Shown: positions 37,797-46,224, counted from the stretch's first letter. The stretch: DNA of 64,000 nt from Micromonospora solifontis (GCF_003725545.1 NZ_RJLN01000002.1:62001-126000), one strand, 5' to 3'. Notes: generated by a model from the letters alone, not told the origin. A program made the numbers and translations.

Positions 37797-38771
37797 TCAG
37801 CCGTGCCGGGCGAACGCCTCGGCGACCTCGGTCGGGCCCGCGCCGGCGGCCAGCAGGAGCCGCAGCAGCACCTTCGCCTTGTACGGGTCGAGCAGCCCGC
37901 CCCAGATCACCCCGCGCCGCCGCAGGTCGGTCTCCGAGCCGACCGCCCCGTACGTGTGCCGCAGCACCGAGCCGGACCCGGTCCGCGAGGTCAGCACCAC
38001 CGGCATCCGCGCGGCGAGGGCCTCCAGCACCGGGGCGAACGCCGGCGGCACGTGCCCGACCCCGAAGCCGGCCACGACAAGTCCGTCACGGTCACCGGCG
38101 AGCCGGGACAGCAGCTCCGGATCGTCGTCGAGGGTGACGGTGTGCAGGGCCACCCGGGTGGCGGCCAGCCGGCCGGCGTCCACCGGCGGCAGCGCGGCGT
38201 GTCGGGGCGGCCGGGTGAGCAGGCGTACCTCTCCCTCGATCACGTGGCCGAGCGGGCCCGCGTTGGGCGAGGCGAAGGTGGCCGTACTGGTGCTGTGGGT
38301 CTTGCGGACGAACCGGGCGGCGTGGATCTCGTCGTTGAACGCGACCAGGACACCCAGGTCACGCGCGGCCGGCGCGGCGGCGACCCGGGCGGCGGCGAGC
38401 AGGTTCGCCGGGCCGTCCGGCCCGGCCAGGGTGGGGTTGCGCATGGCGCCGGTGAGCACCAGCGGCGCCGGGTGCGGCCAGACCAGGTCGGCCAGGTAGG
38501 CGGTCTCCTCCAGGGTGTCGGTGCCCTGGGTGACCACCACGCCGGTCGCCCCGCCGGCCACCGCCGCGCCTGCCGCGTCGACCAGGTCCAGGATCTGTCC
38601 GTACGTCAGGGCGGCGCTGGGCACCGCCTCGACGTCCCGGACGTCGAGCGGGATCTCGGCGAGCCCGGGTACGGCGGCGGTGAGGTCGGCGCCGGTGAGC
38701 CGGCTGACCACTCCCCCGCTGGCGCCGGCCATGGCGATGGTGCCGCCGAGGGTGAACAGGGCGACGCTCAC
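37797..38771 (-). CDS. Type I/II-like asparaginase
   Basis: 324 residues. Both catalytic threonine motifs are clear: LFTLGGTIAMAG (first Thr) and VVTQGTDTLEETAYLADL (second Thr, Asp). The ALTGAMRNPTLAGPDGPANLLAA region (read as LTGAMRNPT then GPDGPANL) and the conserved Lys in FVRKTHSTSTATF are also typical. No signal peptide, so cytoplasmic L-asparagine hydrolysis. GTG 38771 overlaps the methyltransferase stop (GTGA), so it is coupled to the upstream gene. Confidence 0.93.
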   Translation of the reverse strand: MSVALFTLGGTIAMAGASGGVVSRLTGADLTAAVPGLAEIPLDVRDVEAVPSAALTYGQILDLVDAAGAAVAGGATGVVVTQGTDTLEETAYLADLVWPHPAPLVLTGAMRNPTLAGPDGPANLLAAARVAAAPAARDLGVLVAFNDEIHAARFVRKTHSTSTATFASPNAGPLGHVIEGEVRLLTRPPRHAALPPVDAGRLAATRVALHTVTLDDDPELLSRLAGDRDGLVVAGFGVGHVPPAFAPVLEALAARMPVVLTSRTGSGSVLRHTYGAVGSETDLRRRGVIWGGLLDPYKAKVLLRLLLAAGAGPTEVAEAFARHG

Positions 38772-39424
38772 CGCTGCTCCCCCGCGTCGGCCGGCCGGGT
38801 GGCCAGCAGGAACGCCTGCGGCCCCCGGTCGAGGACCTCCGCTTGCCGGACCAGCGTGGCGTGCACGGTGAACCCGGCGGCGGTGAGCTGCACGGCGAGC
38901 TGCTCCGGCGGCAGCCAGTACACGTCGTACTCGACCCGGTGGCCGTACGCCTCCCGCAGCCGGATCCGCTGGTCGCCGGCCTTCACGGCGACCAGCAGGT
39001 GGCCGCCGGGCGCGAGCACCCGGTGGAACCCGGCGAACACCCCGGGCAGCAGCGCGGGCGGCAGGTGGATGATCGAATACCAGGCGACCAGCCCGGCGAG
39101 GGCGCCGTCCGGCGCCGCCAGGTCGGTCATCGACCCGATCTCGAAGCGCAGCTCCGGGTACGACCGGCGGGCCACCTCGATCATCCCCGGCGACAGGTCC
39201 ACGCCGGCGATGTCCAGCCCGAGCCCGTGCAGGTGCGCGGTGATCCGGCCGGTGCCGCAGCCCACCTCCAGCACCGGCCGGCCGGGCCCGACCAGCTCGG
39301 CGAAGGCGGCCAGCATGCCCCGGTCGAGGGGGCCCTCCAGCACCTCGGGGATCAGTCGGGCGTAGTCCACCGCCACGGTGTCGTAGGCGGCGCGGGTCTC
39401 GGTCAGCCAGGCCGGTTCGATCAT
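38768..39424 (-). CDS. Class I SAM-dependent methyltransferase (small-molecule type)
   Basis: 218 residues. SAM motif VLEVGCGTGRITAHL near residue 50, acidic ribose contact in IAGVDLSPGMIEVAR, then the post-motif WYSIIHLPPALLPGVF typical of UbiE/small-molecule methyltransferases. Substrate unknown. ATG 39424; the stop overlaps the asparaginase start. It is 11 bases after the alpha/beta hydrolase gene on the same strand, so three genes probably form an operon. Confidence 0.88.
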   Translation of the reverse strand: MIEPAWLTETRAAYDTVAVDYARLIPEVLEGPLDRGMLAAFAELVGPGRPVLEVGCGTGRITAHLHGLGLDIAGVDLSPGMIEVARRSYPELRFEIGSMTDLAAPDGALAGLVAWYSIIHLPPALLPGVFAGFHRVLAPGGHLLVAVKAGDQRIRLREAYGHRVEYDVYWLPPEQLAVQLTAAGFTVHATLVRQAEVLDRGPQAFLLATRPADAGEQR

Positions 39425-39435
39425 GAACGTCGACC

Positions 39436-40872
39436 CTAGTCGCCGGTCGCCCCCGCCGCGCCCCGCACCCGGTCCAGGTACGCGACGAACGGCTCCGGCC
39501 GCTCGAACAGCGACCGGTGCCCGGCGCGCGGGATGACCAGGTGGTCCTTGCTCGGGGCCTGGAGCTGCGCGTACCACTCGTCGAAGAGGCGCAGCCGGCC
39601 CGGCACCTCCTGCGCACCGTCCACGAACCACGCCGGCACCCGCAGCTCCCGCACGTCCCGCCGGAAGTCGAGGTCCTGAAGCCGGGGATACAGCACGTCC
39701 CAGCCGTCGAGGAAGCCGAACAGGTGCGCCTTCTCCAGCAGGCTGTATTCCGGCACCCCCAGGTTGCCCACCACGCCGGTCTCGTCCTCGGCCGCGCCGG
39801 TGCGGTCGAACGCGAACGCGCCCGGCTCGTTGGCCAGCAGCGGCTCGTACGCCCAGATGTCCCGGTACGGCGGCGGCCCCTGGACGGCCAGCCGTTCGGC
39901 GAGGTCGGTCCGGCCGGTCCGCCGGGCCCAGGCGAGCATGTCCGCGTACTCGCTGCGGTCGGCCTCGCGCGGGCTCACCACCTGCCCGACCCCCACGTAC
40001 GCGGCGAACAGCTCCGGGTGGCGCTGGACGGCGAGCAGGCCGGGGATGGTGCCGCCGGAGTGGGCGAGCAGGTGGATCCGCTCGCGGCCGAACCGCTGCC
40101 GCAGGTGCCGGGCCACCGCCAGCAGGTCGGCCACCTCGTCCGCGAGGGTCCAGTGCGCCGGGGACCGGAATCCCGACCAGGACCGGGGCCCCGCGGCACG
40201 GTCCCAGGTGACCACCACGAAGCGCCGTTCCAGGCCGGCCAGGTGCCGGCGGACCGAGCCGGTCTCCGAGCCGCCGGGCGGACCCGGCACCACCAGCAGC
40301 AGCGGCGCACCCCGGTCGGTGCCCCGGATCAGCAGCCCGAGGTCCCGGCCGGCCGAGGCGACCGTGTCGAACTCGGCGATCCCGCCCGGGATCGCGGCCG
40401 TCCGGGCCGGCACCGCCGCGCCGACGGTGACCAGGGCCAGCAGGGCGGCGAGCAGCCCGACGACGCCCCGGCCGAGCCAGCGCGGCACCGGCCGGCGCGG
40501 CGCGACGCCGGCGGCCCGGCGGGCCAGCCCCGCCCCGTACGCCGCGCCCACCAGCAGCGGCAGCAGCGAGAACAGCCCGTGCACCCCGCGCCCGGCGAGC
40601 AGGGCCACCATGCCGAAGGGCGTCAGGTGCGGCCGGTCGACGGTCGGCCCGCGCAGCCGCAGCCGGACCAGCTCCACCGCGACGGCGAAGAGCACCGGCG
40701 CGGCGAGCATCGCCCACCGGGAGCGGCTCAGCCGGCCGGCCGCGAGCCCGACGGCGAGGCTGATCCCGATCGAGGCGAGCGCCGTGCCGACGGTGCCCGG
40801 GCCACGCGGGGTGCACCACCCGGCGACCAGCCCCCAGGCCGGCGGGAGCAGCAGAGCGAGGGCGCTGGGCAC
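39436..40872 (-). CDS. Membrane-anchored alpha/beta-fold hydrolase
   Basis: 478 residues. The first 155 residues contain about four transmembrane helices (for example LALLLPPAWGLVAGW and LGRGVVGLLAALLALVTVG). The rest is an alpha/beta hydrolase: oxyanion VVPGPPGGSETG, nucleophile elbow LLAHSGGTIPGLLA (Ser), acid in WFVDGAQEVPG region and His in IPRAGHRSLFE, the layout of prolyl-iminopeptidase-like enzymes. Catalytic domain probably outside the cell. GTG 40872. Substrate unknown. Confidence 0.88.
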   Translation of the reverse strand: MPSALALLLPPAWGLVAGWCTPRGPGTVGTALASIGISLAVGLAAGRLSRSRWAMLAAPVLFAVAVELVRLRLRGPTVDRPHLTPFGMVALLAGRGVHGLFSLLPLLVGAAYGAGLARRAAGVAPRRPVPRWLGRGVVGLLAALLALVTVGAAVPARTAAIPGGIAEFDTVASAGRDLGLLIRGTDRGAPLLLVVPGPPGGSETGSVRRHLAGLERRFVVVTWDRAAGPRSWSGFRSPAHWTLADEVADLLAVARHLRQRFGRERIHLLAHSGGTIPGLLAVQRHPELFAAYVGVGQVVSPREADRSEYADMLAWARRTGRTDLAERLAVQGPPPYRDIWAYEPLLANEPGAFAFDRTGAAEDETGVVGNLGVPEYSLLEKAHLFGFLDGWDVLYPRLQDLDFRRDVRELRVPAWFVDGAQEVPGRLRLFDEWYAQLQAPSKDHLVIPRAGHRSLFERPEPFVAYLDRVRGAAGATGD

Positions 40873-40997
40873 GGTCGGGCGAGGAACCGGATAAGCGATC
40901 TCCCGTCGTCTCGGAGAATGTCCACATTAGGCCGCACGTCACCTCTGCGTGGTCCCGTCATCACGGGTGGTGCGGAGAAGCTGGCCCATCGGTCGGG

Positions 40998-41993
40998 TCA
41001 GTCGGCGGACGTGCCGTCGCCCGAGGCGGCCTTCGTGGCCCCGCCACCGAGCAACACCAGGAGGATGATCCCGCCGACGATCCACGGCACGTAGTCCGTC
41101 TTCTCGACGTCCCGCTTCTCCACCCAGGTACGGACCTGCACCTGGAGGCTGACCCGGTCCCCGTCGCGGAGCTTCCGTCGCACGGTGAGCAGGCTGCGCC
41201 GCCCGTCGTCCGTCAGCACGCAGTACCGGTCCCCGACAGCAAGGGCCTGGTACGCCAGGGTCTCGCTGATGTAGTCGGTGTTCGCCGCGCACATCGCGAA
41301 CGTGGCGGGAGCGTCCTTCTGCACCGCGGCGATCTGGACCCCGGCCGTGGGGTTGCGGACCAGACCCTCCCCGTCGTTGCCGATGTCCCCGCCGGTCGAG
41401 CCGAGCAACTCGGCCACGTCCCAGTCCGGGCAGAGCGAGTCGAGGTCAGCGTAGTAGCCCCGGGACAGGATCAGGAGGCCGTCGTGGCGGACCATCTCGG
41501 TGGTGGCGCTGACGGTCGGCGACGCGCCCGCGACAGCCGGCGACGCACAGCGCTCGAGCAGTGCGGACGCCGTGCCGGTGGACTCGGGAACGGCCCCGGG
41601 GGTGGGGCTGTCCGGGGCACTGGCGGTGGGGCCGGGGGTGGGGCCACCGGCCTCGGGTTCGCCGCCTCCGGCCAGCCCGACCAGGATCACGACGAGCAGC
41701 CCGACACCCACCGTCGCGGCGGCGGCCAGCACGCTGGGTCGCTTGAGCAGCGCCGGCTGCGGGTGTGCCGGCTCCGCCGCGTCCCCCGGCGATCTGCGTC
41801 GGGCCATCTCCATGAGGGTCACCACCAGGGCCCCCAGCCCGACCAGCATGCCGACCACGCTGGCCGCCTTGTCGGCCCGGTCGAGCGACGCGCCGCTCAT
41901 CAGGACGGCGAGCAGGATCCAGCCGACCAGCACGCCGACCACCAACGCCGCCAAGGGGTTCGTTCTCCACGGCAGCTTCGGTGGCCACGCCAT
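40998..41993 (-). CDS. Uncharacterised four-helix membrane protein
   Basis: 331 residues; not recognised. Transmembrane helices near residues 11-33 (PLAALVVGVLVGWILLAVLM), 42-65, 90-113 and 297-318 (VPWIVGGIILLVLLGG). Between helices 3 and 4 is a Pro/Ser/Thr linker and an extracytoplasmic domain with four cysteines (LLERCASPA, SLCPDWD, FAMCAAN, RYCVLTDD). ATG 41993 is chosen because the upstream 17 codons lack hydrophobic or conserved character. Divergent from the YCII-ECF42 operon, with an inverted repeat between. Function unknown. Confidence 0.75.
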   Translation of the reverse strand: MAWPPKLPWRTNPLAALVVGVLVGWILLAVLMSGASLDRADKAASVVGMLVGLGALVVTLMEMARRRSPGDAAEPAHPQPALLKRPSVLAAAATVGVGLLVVILVGLAGGGEPEAGGPTPGPTASAPDSPTPGAVPESTGTASALLERCASPAVAGASPTVSATTEMVRHDGLLILSRGYYADLDSLCPDWDVAELLGSTGGDIGNDGEGLVRNPTAGVQIAAVQKDAPATFAMCAANTDYISETLAYQALAVGDRYCVLTDDGRRSLLTVRRKLRDGDRVSLQVQVRTWVEKRDVEKTDYVPWIVGGIILLVLLGGGATKAASGDGTSAD

Positions 41994-42045
41994 GCCGGCA
42001 TGATGACAGGTCGACACCACCGGCCGCCGTCCCGAGATCTTCATC

Positions 42046-42073
42046 CGGTCTCGGGAAGAATTTTCCGGGACCG
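42046..42073. promoter_or_regulatory. Imperfect inverted repeat upstream of the ECF42 promoter
   Basis: Arms CGGTCTCGGGAA (from 42046) and TTCCGGGACCG (to 42073) form an inverted repeat with one offset base around AT-rich GAATT. It ends one base before the ECF42 -35 element, so a regulator bound here could control the operon or the divergent membrane gene. Confidence 0.4.
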
Positions 42074-42074
42074 T

Positions 42075-42101
42075 TGTCGAATCCGGCCGGCCCCGCCCGT
42101 C
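42075..42101 (+). promoter_or_regulatory. Candidate ECF42-dependent autoregulated promoter
   Basis: TGTCGA (42075-42080) and CGTC (42098-42101) are separated by 17 bases and precede the YCII-ECF42 operon by about 40 bases. This matches the TGTCGA/CG(A/T)C promoter reported for ECF42 sigma factors, which control their own DGPF/YCII genes. Confidence 0.6.
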
Positions 42102-42142
42102 GGGATGGCAAGACGGTGAAACACCGAACAGAGGAGATTCCG

Positions 42143-42484
42143 ATGGCCCAGTACGCAGTCCTGATCTACTCCCCCGCGCCGGCCGACCCGATGGAGATCA
42201 CGCCCGACTACCTGGCGCTGCTCGACCGGTACCCGGCCCAGGTCGAGGAGCTGGGCGGGAAGATCGTCACCGGGTTCGCGCTGCAGCCCAGCACGACGGC
42301 CACGGCGATCCGGGGCGACCTGGTGACCGACGGCCCGTTCATCGAGGCGAAGGAGGTCGTGGCCGGCTTCTTCATCCTGGAGGCCCCCGACCTGGACGTC
42401 GCCCTGAAGATCGCCAAGCTGAACCCGGCCACCATCGACGGCGGGGTCGAGGTCCGGCCGCTCTTCACGCCCCCGGCCGAGTGA
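42143..42484 (+). CDS. YCII-related (DGPF) domain protein
   Basis: 113 residues. YCII-like ferredoxin fold with DGPFIEAKEVVAGFFILEAPD, the DGPF hallmark, and PATIDGGVEVRPLF at the end. DGPF proteins are typical partners and targets of ECF42 sigma factors, role unknown. ATG 42143 has GAGGAG at 42131-42136. Its stop overlaps the sigma gene start (GTGA), so the two are coupled. Confidence 0.92.
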   Translation: MAQYAVLIYSPAPADPMEITPDYLALLDRYPAQVEELGGKIVTGFALQPSTTATAIRGDLVTDGPFIEAKEVVAGFFILEAPDLDVALKIAKLNPATIDGGVEVRPLFTPPAE

Positions 42485-43785
42485 GCGACGCCGGTACGGC
42501 CGCGGCGGAACGCGCCGTGGCGGACGCGCACCGTCGCGAGTGGGCCTTCGTGCTCGCCGCGACGGCGCGCGTCGCCGGTGACCTCGACGTGGCCGAGGAA
42601 TGCGTGCAGGACGCCTACCTGGCCGCGCTGGCGGCGTGGGCGCGGGACGGCGTACCCGACAAGCCCGGCGCGTGGCTGACCGCCACCGCGAAGCGGAAGG
42701 CCCTCGACGTGCTGCGCCGGGACAAGGTGTTCCGGTCGAAGATGCCGCTGCTGGTGGAGCCGGCGGAGGCCGAGGAGCCGGTGGAACCCGGGGAGGACGC
42801 GGTGCCCGACGACCGACTACGACTGGTGTTCACCTGCTGCCACCCGGCGCTGGCCCGGGAGGCCCAGGTGGCGCTCACCCTGCGCCTGGTCTGCGGGGTG
42901 AGCACCGGCGACATCGCCCGGGCCTTCCTGGTGTCCGAGACCACGATGGCCGCCCGGGTCACCCGGGCCAAGAAGAAGATCGCCGCGGCGCGGATCCCGT
43001 ACCGGGTGCCGGAGGCCGCCGAACTGCCGGAGCGACTGGACGCGGTGCTGACCGTGATCCACCTGCTCTTCACCACCGGGCACACCGCGCCGACCGGCGC
43101 CGACCTGGTCCGCGCCGACCTGGTGGCCCGGGCCGTGCACCTGACCCGGATGCTGCTGGCGCTGATGCCCGACGAACCGGAGGTACGCGGCCTGCTCGCG
43201 CTGCTGCTGCTCACCGACGCCCGCCGGGCCACCCGCACCGACGGCTCGGGCCGGCTGCTCACCCTGGAGCAGCAGGACCGCTCGGCGTGGGACCGGACGG
43301 CCATCGCCGAGGGCAACGACCTGGTGCTGGGCGCGTTCCGCACCGGCCGGGTCGGCCGGTACGCGCTCCAGGCCGCCATCGCCTCGCTGCACGCCGTCGC
43401 GCCCAGCTACGCCGCGACCGACTGGCCGCAGATCGTCCGCCTCTACGACGAACTGCTGAAGCGCTGGCCGTCCCCGGTGGTCGCGCTGAACCGCGCCGTG
43501 GCGATGTCCATGGTCGACGGCCCGGCCGCGGCGCTCGCGGAGCTGGACGCCCTGGCCGGCGATCCGCGGCTGGCCGGGTACCACTACCTACCGGCGATCC
43601 GCGCCGACCTGCTCCGCCGGCTCGACCGGCGGGCGGAGGCGGCGCAGGCGTACCGGGAGGCGCTCGCCCTGGTGGACAACGACGCCGAACGGGCCTTCCT
43701 CACCGGCCGCCTCGCGGACGTCGGCCCCGCCCACCGGAACGACGACGTCACGGTCGACCGGGCGGGGTCGGACCGAACCAGGTGA
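42481..43785 (+). CDS. ECF42-group RNA polymerase sigma factor with C-terminal extension
   Basis: 434 residues, much longer than ordinary ECF sigma factors. Residues about 15-75 are region 2 (AEECVQDAYLAALAAW), about 110-165 region 4 (VCGVSTGDIARAFLVSETTMAARVTRAKKKI). From about 185 to the end is the ECF42 extension, a tetratricopeptide-like DUF6596 domain (LLRRLDRRAEAAQAYREALA) needed for activity in studied members. No anti-sigma factor is adjacent; the extension and the YCII partner replace it. GTG 42481. The 3' end overlaps the convergent DUF2332 gene by 38 bases. Confidence 0.93.
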   Translation: MSDAGTAAAERAVADAHRREWAFVLAATARVAGDLDVAEECVQDAYLAALAAWARDGVPDKPGAWLTATAKRKALDVLRRDKVFRSKMPLLVEPAEAEEPVEPGEDAVPDDRLRLVFTCCHPALAREAQVALTLRLVCGVSTGDIARAFLVSETTMAARVTRAKKKIAAARIPYRVPEAAELPERLDAVLTVIHLLFTTGHTAPTGADLVRADLVARAVHLTRMLLALMPDEPEVRGLLALLLLTDARRATRTDGSGRLLTLEQQDRSAWDRTAIAEGNDLVLGAFRTGRVGRYALQAAIASLHAVAPSYAATDWPQIVRLYDELLKRWPSPVVALNRAVAMSMVDGPAAALAELDALAGDPRLAGYHYLPAIRADLLRRLDRRAEAAQAYREALALVDNDAERAFLTGRLADVGPAHRNDDVTVDRAGSDRTR

Positions 43786-44704
43786 TCGCCTGACCGTGGC
43801 CCCTGGTCCAGGCCAGCGGCGTCCCGTCCAGCGCGAGCACGTTGTGATGGGCGTCGCTCGGCGGGCTCGACAGGTCGTCGTAGCCCAGCACGTCCGGTGC
43901 CTCGTTCGCGATCCAGTACCCGGGCAGTGCGCGGACGACCTCGGCGAACGCGTGCCGCCGGGGCTCCGGCACCAGGTAGAGCACCGAGGTGTGGAAGACC
44001 ACCAGGGTCGCGCCGGCCGGTGCCCGGGCGGCCAGCGCCGGCAGGTCGTCCACCAGGTCGCCCCGGACCAGCAGCGGCGGGTCGGCGGCGGCGACCCGCA
44101 CCGCCGCCCGCAGCCGGTCCCGGCGGTGCGCGTGCTCCGGCCAGATGAGGGCGTCCAGCCACGCGACGTCGGCCGGGTCGGTCACGTCGAGCGGGTTCAG
44201 GTCGAGGCCGGCCCGCCACACCACCTCGGGCCGGCGATCCGGGGGTGCGGTACCGGTGATCTCGCAGTCGAGGACCGGCGTGCCCGTGCCGAGCCGGCGG
44301 TCCCCGTAGCGGTAGGCGTACCGGTCGGGGTAGAGGCAGAGGCCGGCGGAGGCGCCCACCTCCAGCAGCGCGAGCGGCTGGGGCAGCGACGCCAGCACCG
44401 GCAGGAGTACGGCGCACCGTCCCGCCTCGTTCGTCTGGGTCGCCCGGGTGAGGATCTCCATCCGGATCGCCGGCCAGTTCGCCATCGTGTACTCGTGGAA
44501 GGCGGCCGGGTCCTCGACCGGACCGCCGAGCAGGCGGACCACGGCGAAGAGCAGGTTCGGCTGCCGCCTGGCCGGCGGCAGCGCGTCGAGCAGGGCGAGC
44601 AGCTCGTCGTCGCGGGACACCGCCAGCGCCAGGCGCTCGTACGCGGGCGACACGCCGCGCGCCTCACGGGTGGCGAACCGGGCGTACCTGTCCGCGGTGG
44701 TCAT
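43748..44704 (-). CDS. DUF2332 protein
   Basis: 318 residues. The family DUF2332 has segments seen here: GVSPAYERLALAVSRDDELL, LFAVVRLLGG, a SAM-like LLEVGASAGLCLYPDRY near residue 115, and TWFGPTPPGRP at the end. The GASAGL loop suggests a nucleotide-binding Rossmann-like fold, perhaps a methyltransferase-like core, but no activity is established. ATG 44704 overlaps the upstream nucleotidyltransferase gene stop (ATGA). Confidence 0.88.
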   Translation of the reverse strand: MTTADRYARFATREARGVSPAYERLALAVSRDDELLALLDALPPARRQPNLLFAVVRLLGGPVEDPAAFHEYTMANWPAIRMEILTRATQTNEAGRCAVLLPVLASLPQPLALLEVGASAGLCLYPDRYAYRYGDRRLGTGTPVLDCEITGTAPPDRRPEVVWRAGLDLNPLDVTDPADVAWLDALIWPEHAHRRDRLRAAVRVAAADPPLLVRGDLVDDLPALAARAPAGATLVVFHTSVLYLVPEPRRHAFAEVVRALPGYWIANEAPDVLGYDDLSSPPSDAHHNVLALDGTPLAWTRGHGQAITWFGPTPPGRP

Positions 44705-45444
44705 CGTTCAGCCGCTCCGTTTCCTGGGTTGAGCTGTCGCGCGCGGGCCACGGTCCGGCGGGCGTCCCGCCATGCGATCAGGGCGGTCCGTAGCCGGGGC
44801 GAGGCGACCCGTTCCCCCCGCCGCCGCGCGCTCAACTGGTCGATCAGCCAGGCGGGGGCGGCGGCCTCCCGGACGGCTGCGGTCTTGGTGAGCAGCGCGC
44901 CGGTGCCGAGCGCGTGGCGGCCCCGGGCCATCGAGGTGAGCCCCAGATCGGCCAGCGCCGGGTCCAGCCACAGCCACGGACGCCGAGCCGCCCACGCCCA
45001 GTAGCCGGTGAGTTCGGCACGGGCCGCCGCCCGGATGTCGTCGTCGTCCATCGGTGGCAGGACGTCGCGCGGCGCCCGGCCGAAGATCGCGTACCCGTGC
45101 CGGACCAGCTCGGCCCGGGTGACCCCGGAGAGGATGCGCCGGACGAGCTGCCCGTGGGTCCAGGTCGGATGCCGCACCTGGACGTCGGGAACGGTCGCGG
45201 CGTCCACGTAGACGCAGCCAAGGCTGGCGCCGGAGCCGACCCCGTCGTCGAGGCGACGGTGCAGGGTGGCGAGGGTGGCCTGCCGGGCGGCGTCGACCGG
45301 GCCGTCGGTCAGCGCGACCAGGTCGAGGTCGCTGACGCCGGGGATGTGGTCGCCGGTGGCCAACGACCCCGCGACCAGCAGATCGGTGACCCAGCCGAGT
45401 GCACCGACGTCCCTGGCGAACTCGTCGACGACCGGCAGTGACAC
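44701..45444 (-). CDS. Nucleotidyltransferase-domain protein (aminoglycoside adenylyltransferase-like)
   Basis: 247 residues. LLVAGSLATGDHIPGVSDLDLVALT is the GSxxxGxxxxxSDxD pattern of the polymerase-beta nucleotidyltransferase fold (described by its GS, then DLDLV metal Asp pair). The C-terminal half is helical (AAARAELTGYWAWAARRPWL), like AadA-type DUF4111 enzymes. It could modify an antibiotic or another small hydroxyl compound; resistance is not demonstrated. GTG 45444 seems leaderless: TAGACT lies at 45451-45456 on the minus strand, six bases upstream. It is coupled to DUF2332 by ATGA. Confidence 0.82.
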   Translation of the reverse strand: MSLPVVDEFARDVGALGWVTDLLVAGSLATGDHIPGVSDLDLVALTDGPVDAARQATLATLHRRLDDGVGSGASLGCVYVDAATVPDVQVRHPTWTHGQLVRRILSGVTRAELVRHGYAIFGRAPRDVLPPMDDDDIRAAARAELTGYWAWAARRPWLWLDPALADLGLTSMARGRHALGTGALLTKTAAVREAAAPAWLIDQLSARRRGERVASPRLRTALIAWRDARRTVARARQLNPGNGAAER

Positions 45445-45529
45445 GTCAGCAGTCTATGAACTCCGCCGCGGCTTCCGGCAACGGGAGATCGCCTCCAGGT
45501 GCTGGCGCTGGCGCTGGTGCTGCCGGCGC

Positions 45530-45748
45530 TCACCGGACCCACCCCAGGAACCGGTGGTGCAGCAGCCCGGCGGGCACCCAGGTCAGGTCCTCGGCCGCCC
45601 ACACGAGGTAGGACCCCATGTAGAGGGCCAGCGAGACCGGCGCGCCCTCGAACTCCGCCCGCAACTCCGCCCGCCGGGTCGCGCACGGCCACGGGCCGCC
45701 ACATCCGCCGCAACTCCACAGCGGCAGGACCGGGCCGTGCGTCGTCAC
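45530..45748 (-). CDS. Small cysteine protein C of a three-gene cassette
   Basis: 72 residues, unrecognised family. It begins VTTHGPVLPLWSCGGCGGPWPCATRRAEL and then a helical part SLALYMGSYLVWAAEDL ending HHRFLGWVR. The cysteine pattern CxxCxxxWPC suggests zinc binding. I recall similar WPCATR ... LGW small proteins in Micromonosporaceae, some mislabelled flavin reductase. GTG 45748 overlaps the preceding 59-residue gene by GTGA. Third and last gene of a coupled trio. Confidence 0.75.
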   Translation of the reverse strand: MTTHGPVLPLWSCGGCGGPWPCATRRAELRAEFEGAPVSLALYMGSYLVWAAEDLTWVPAGLLHHRFLGWVR

Positions 45749-45924
45749 GGCAGGCCGTCCAGGAAGCGCCGGGTGGCGACGCGAGCATGCCAGCGGGAGG
45801 CCCATTCCGCCTGAGAGCAGGGGTACGGAGCCAGCCGCGCCCACCACCACCGGCAGCCGGCGCAGAGGCCGTCGACGCCGGGCAGGTGCACGGACAGGAT
45901 CTGCTGGACCTGGTGCTCGGTCAC
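45745..45924 (-). CDS. Small cysteine protein B of a three-gene cassette
   Basis: 59 residues. Translated from 45924: VTEHQVQQILSVHLPGVDG, then LCAGCRWWWARLAPYPCSQ, AEWASRWHARVATRRFLDGLP. CxxC followed by PYPC gives three cysteines in an arrangement parallel to protein C. The Trp/Arg-rich helix is amphipathic. It overlaps both neighbours by GTGA, so it is certainly in an operon. Unrecognised; too short for most gene callers. Confidence 0.75.
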   Translation of the reverse strand: MTEHQVQQILSVHLPGVDGLCAGCRWWWARLAPYPCSQAEWASRWHARVATRRFLDGLP

Positions 45925-46112
45925 GGCTGCTGCTCCTCCCCCGGCCAGTGGCCACGTCGGATCGGGATGCGGTGCCGGGCGCGGCAGGGCAGCTCAGCGC
46001 CACACCGGCAGGTCCGCCGCCAGCGCCGCCACGACCACACCGGACGGTGCCGGCGGGCCAGTGTCAGCGCGACCGCCAGCAGGTAGTCGTCGTACGACAC
46101 GCGCCGGCCCAC
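45921..46112 (-). CDS. Small cysteine protein A of a three-gene cassette
   Basis: 63 residues: VGRRVSYDDYLLAVALTLARRHRPVW, then SWRRWRRTCRCGAELPCRARHRI and a basic end GHWPGEEQQP. CxCxxxxPC resembles the cysteine motifs in proteins B and C, but with a strongly basic helix before it, which suggests nucleic acid binding. GTG 46112 has GGGGAGGCGG just upstream; GTG 46100 is an alternative. First gene of the trio, diverging from the HTH regulator. Confidence 0.72.
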   Translation of the reverse strand: MGRRVSYDDYLLAVALTLARRHRPVWSWRRWRRTCRCGAELPCRARHRIPIRRGHWPGEEQQP

Positions 46113-46127
46113 GCCGCCTCCCCAAAT

Positions 46128-46184
46128 TTGGACTCCTATTTTGGAAGCCCAATCAGAGTAAAAGTTGGACTCCTGTTTTGGGAA
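46128..46184. promoter_or_regulatory. Direct repeats in the divergent AT-rich region
   Basis: TTGGACTCCTATTTTGG (from 46128) and TTGGACTCCTGTTTTGG (from 46165), 37 bases apart start to start, i.e. 3.5 helical turns, in an AT-rich island within 73% GC DNA. They lie between the small-protein cassette and the HTH regulator, so they probably bind that regulator. Confidence 0.6.
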
Positions 46185-46224
46185 CCTCACTGCGGCGTGT
46201 CGCGGCATTACCGGACGACCGGGC

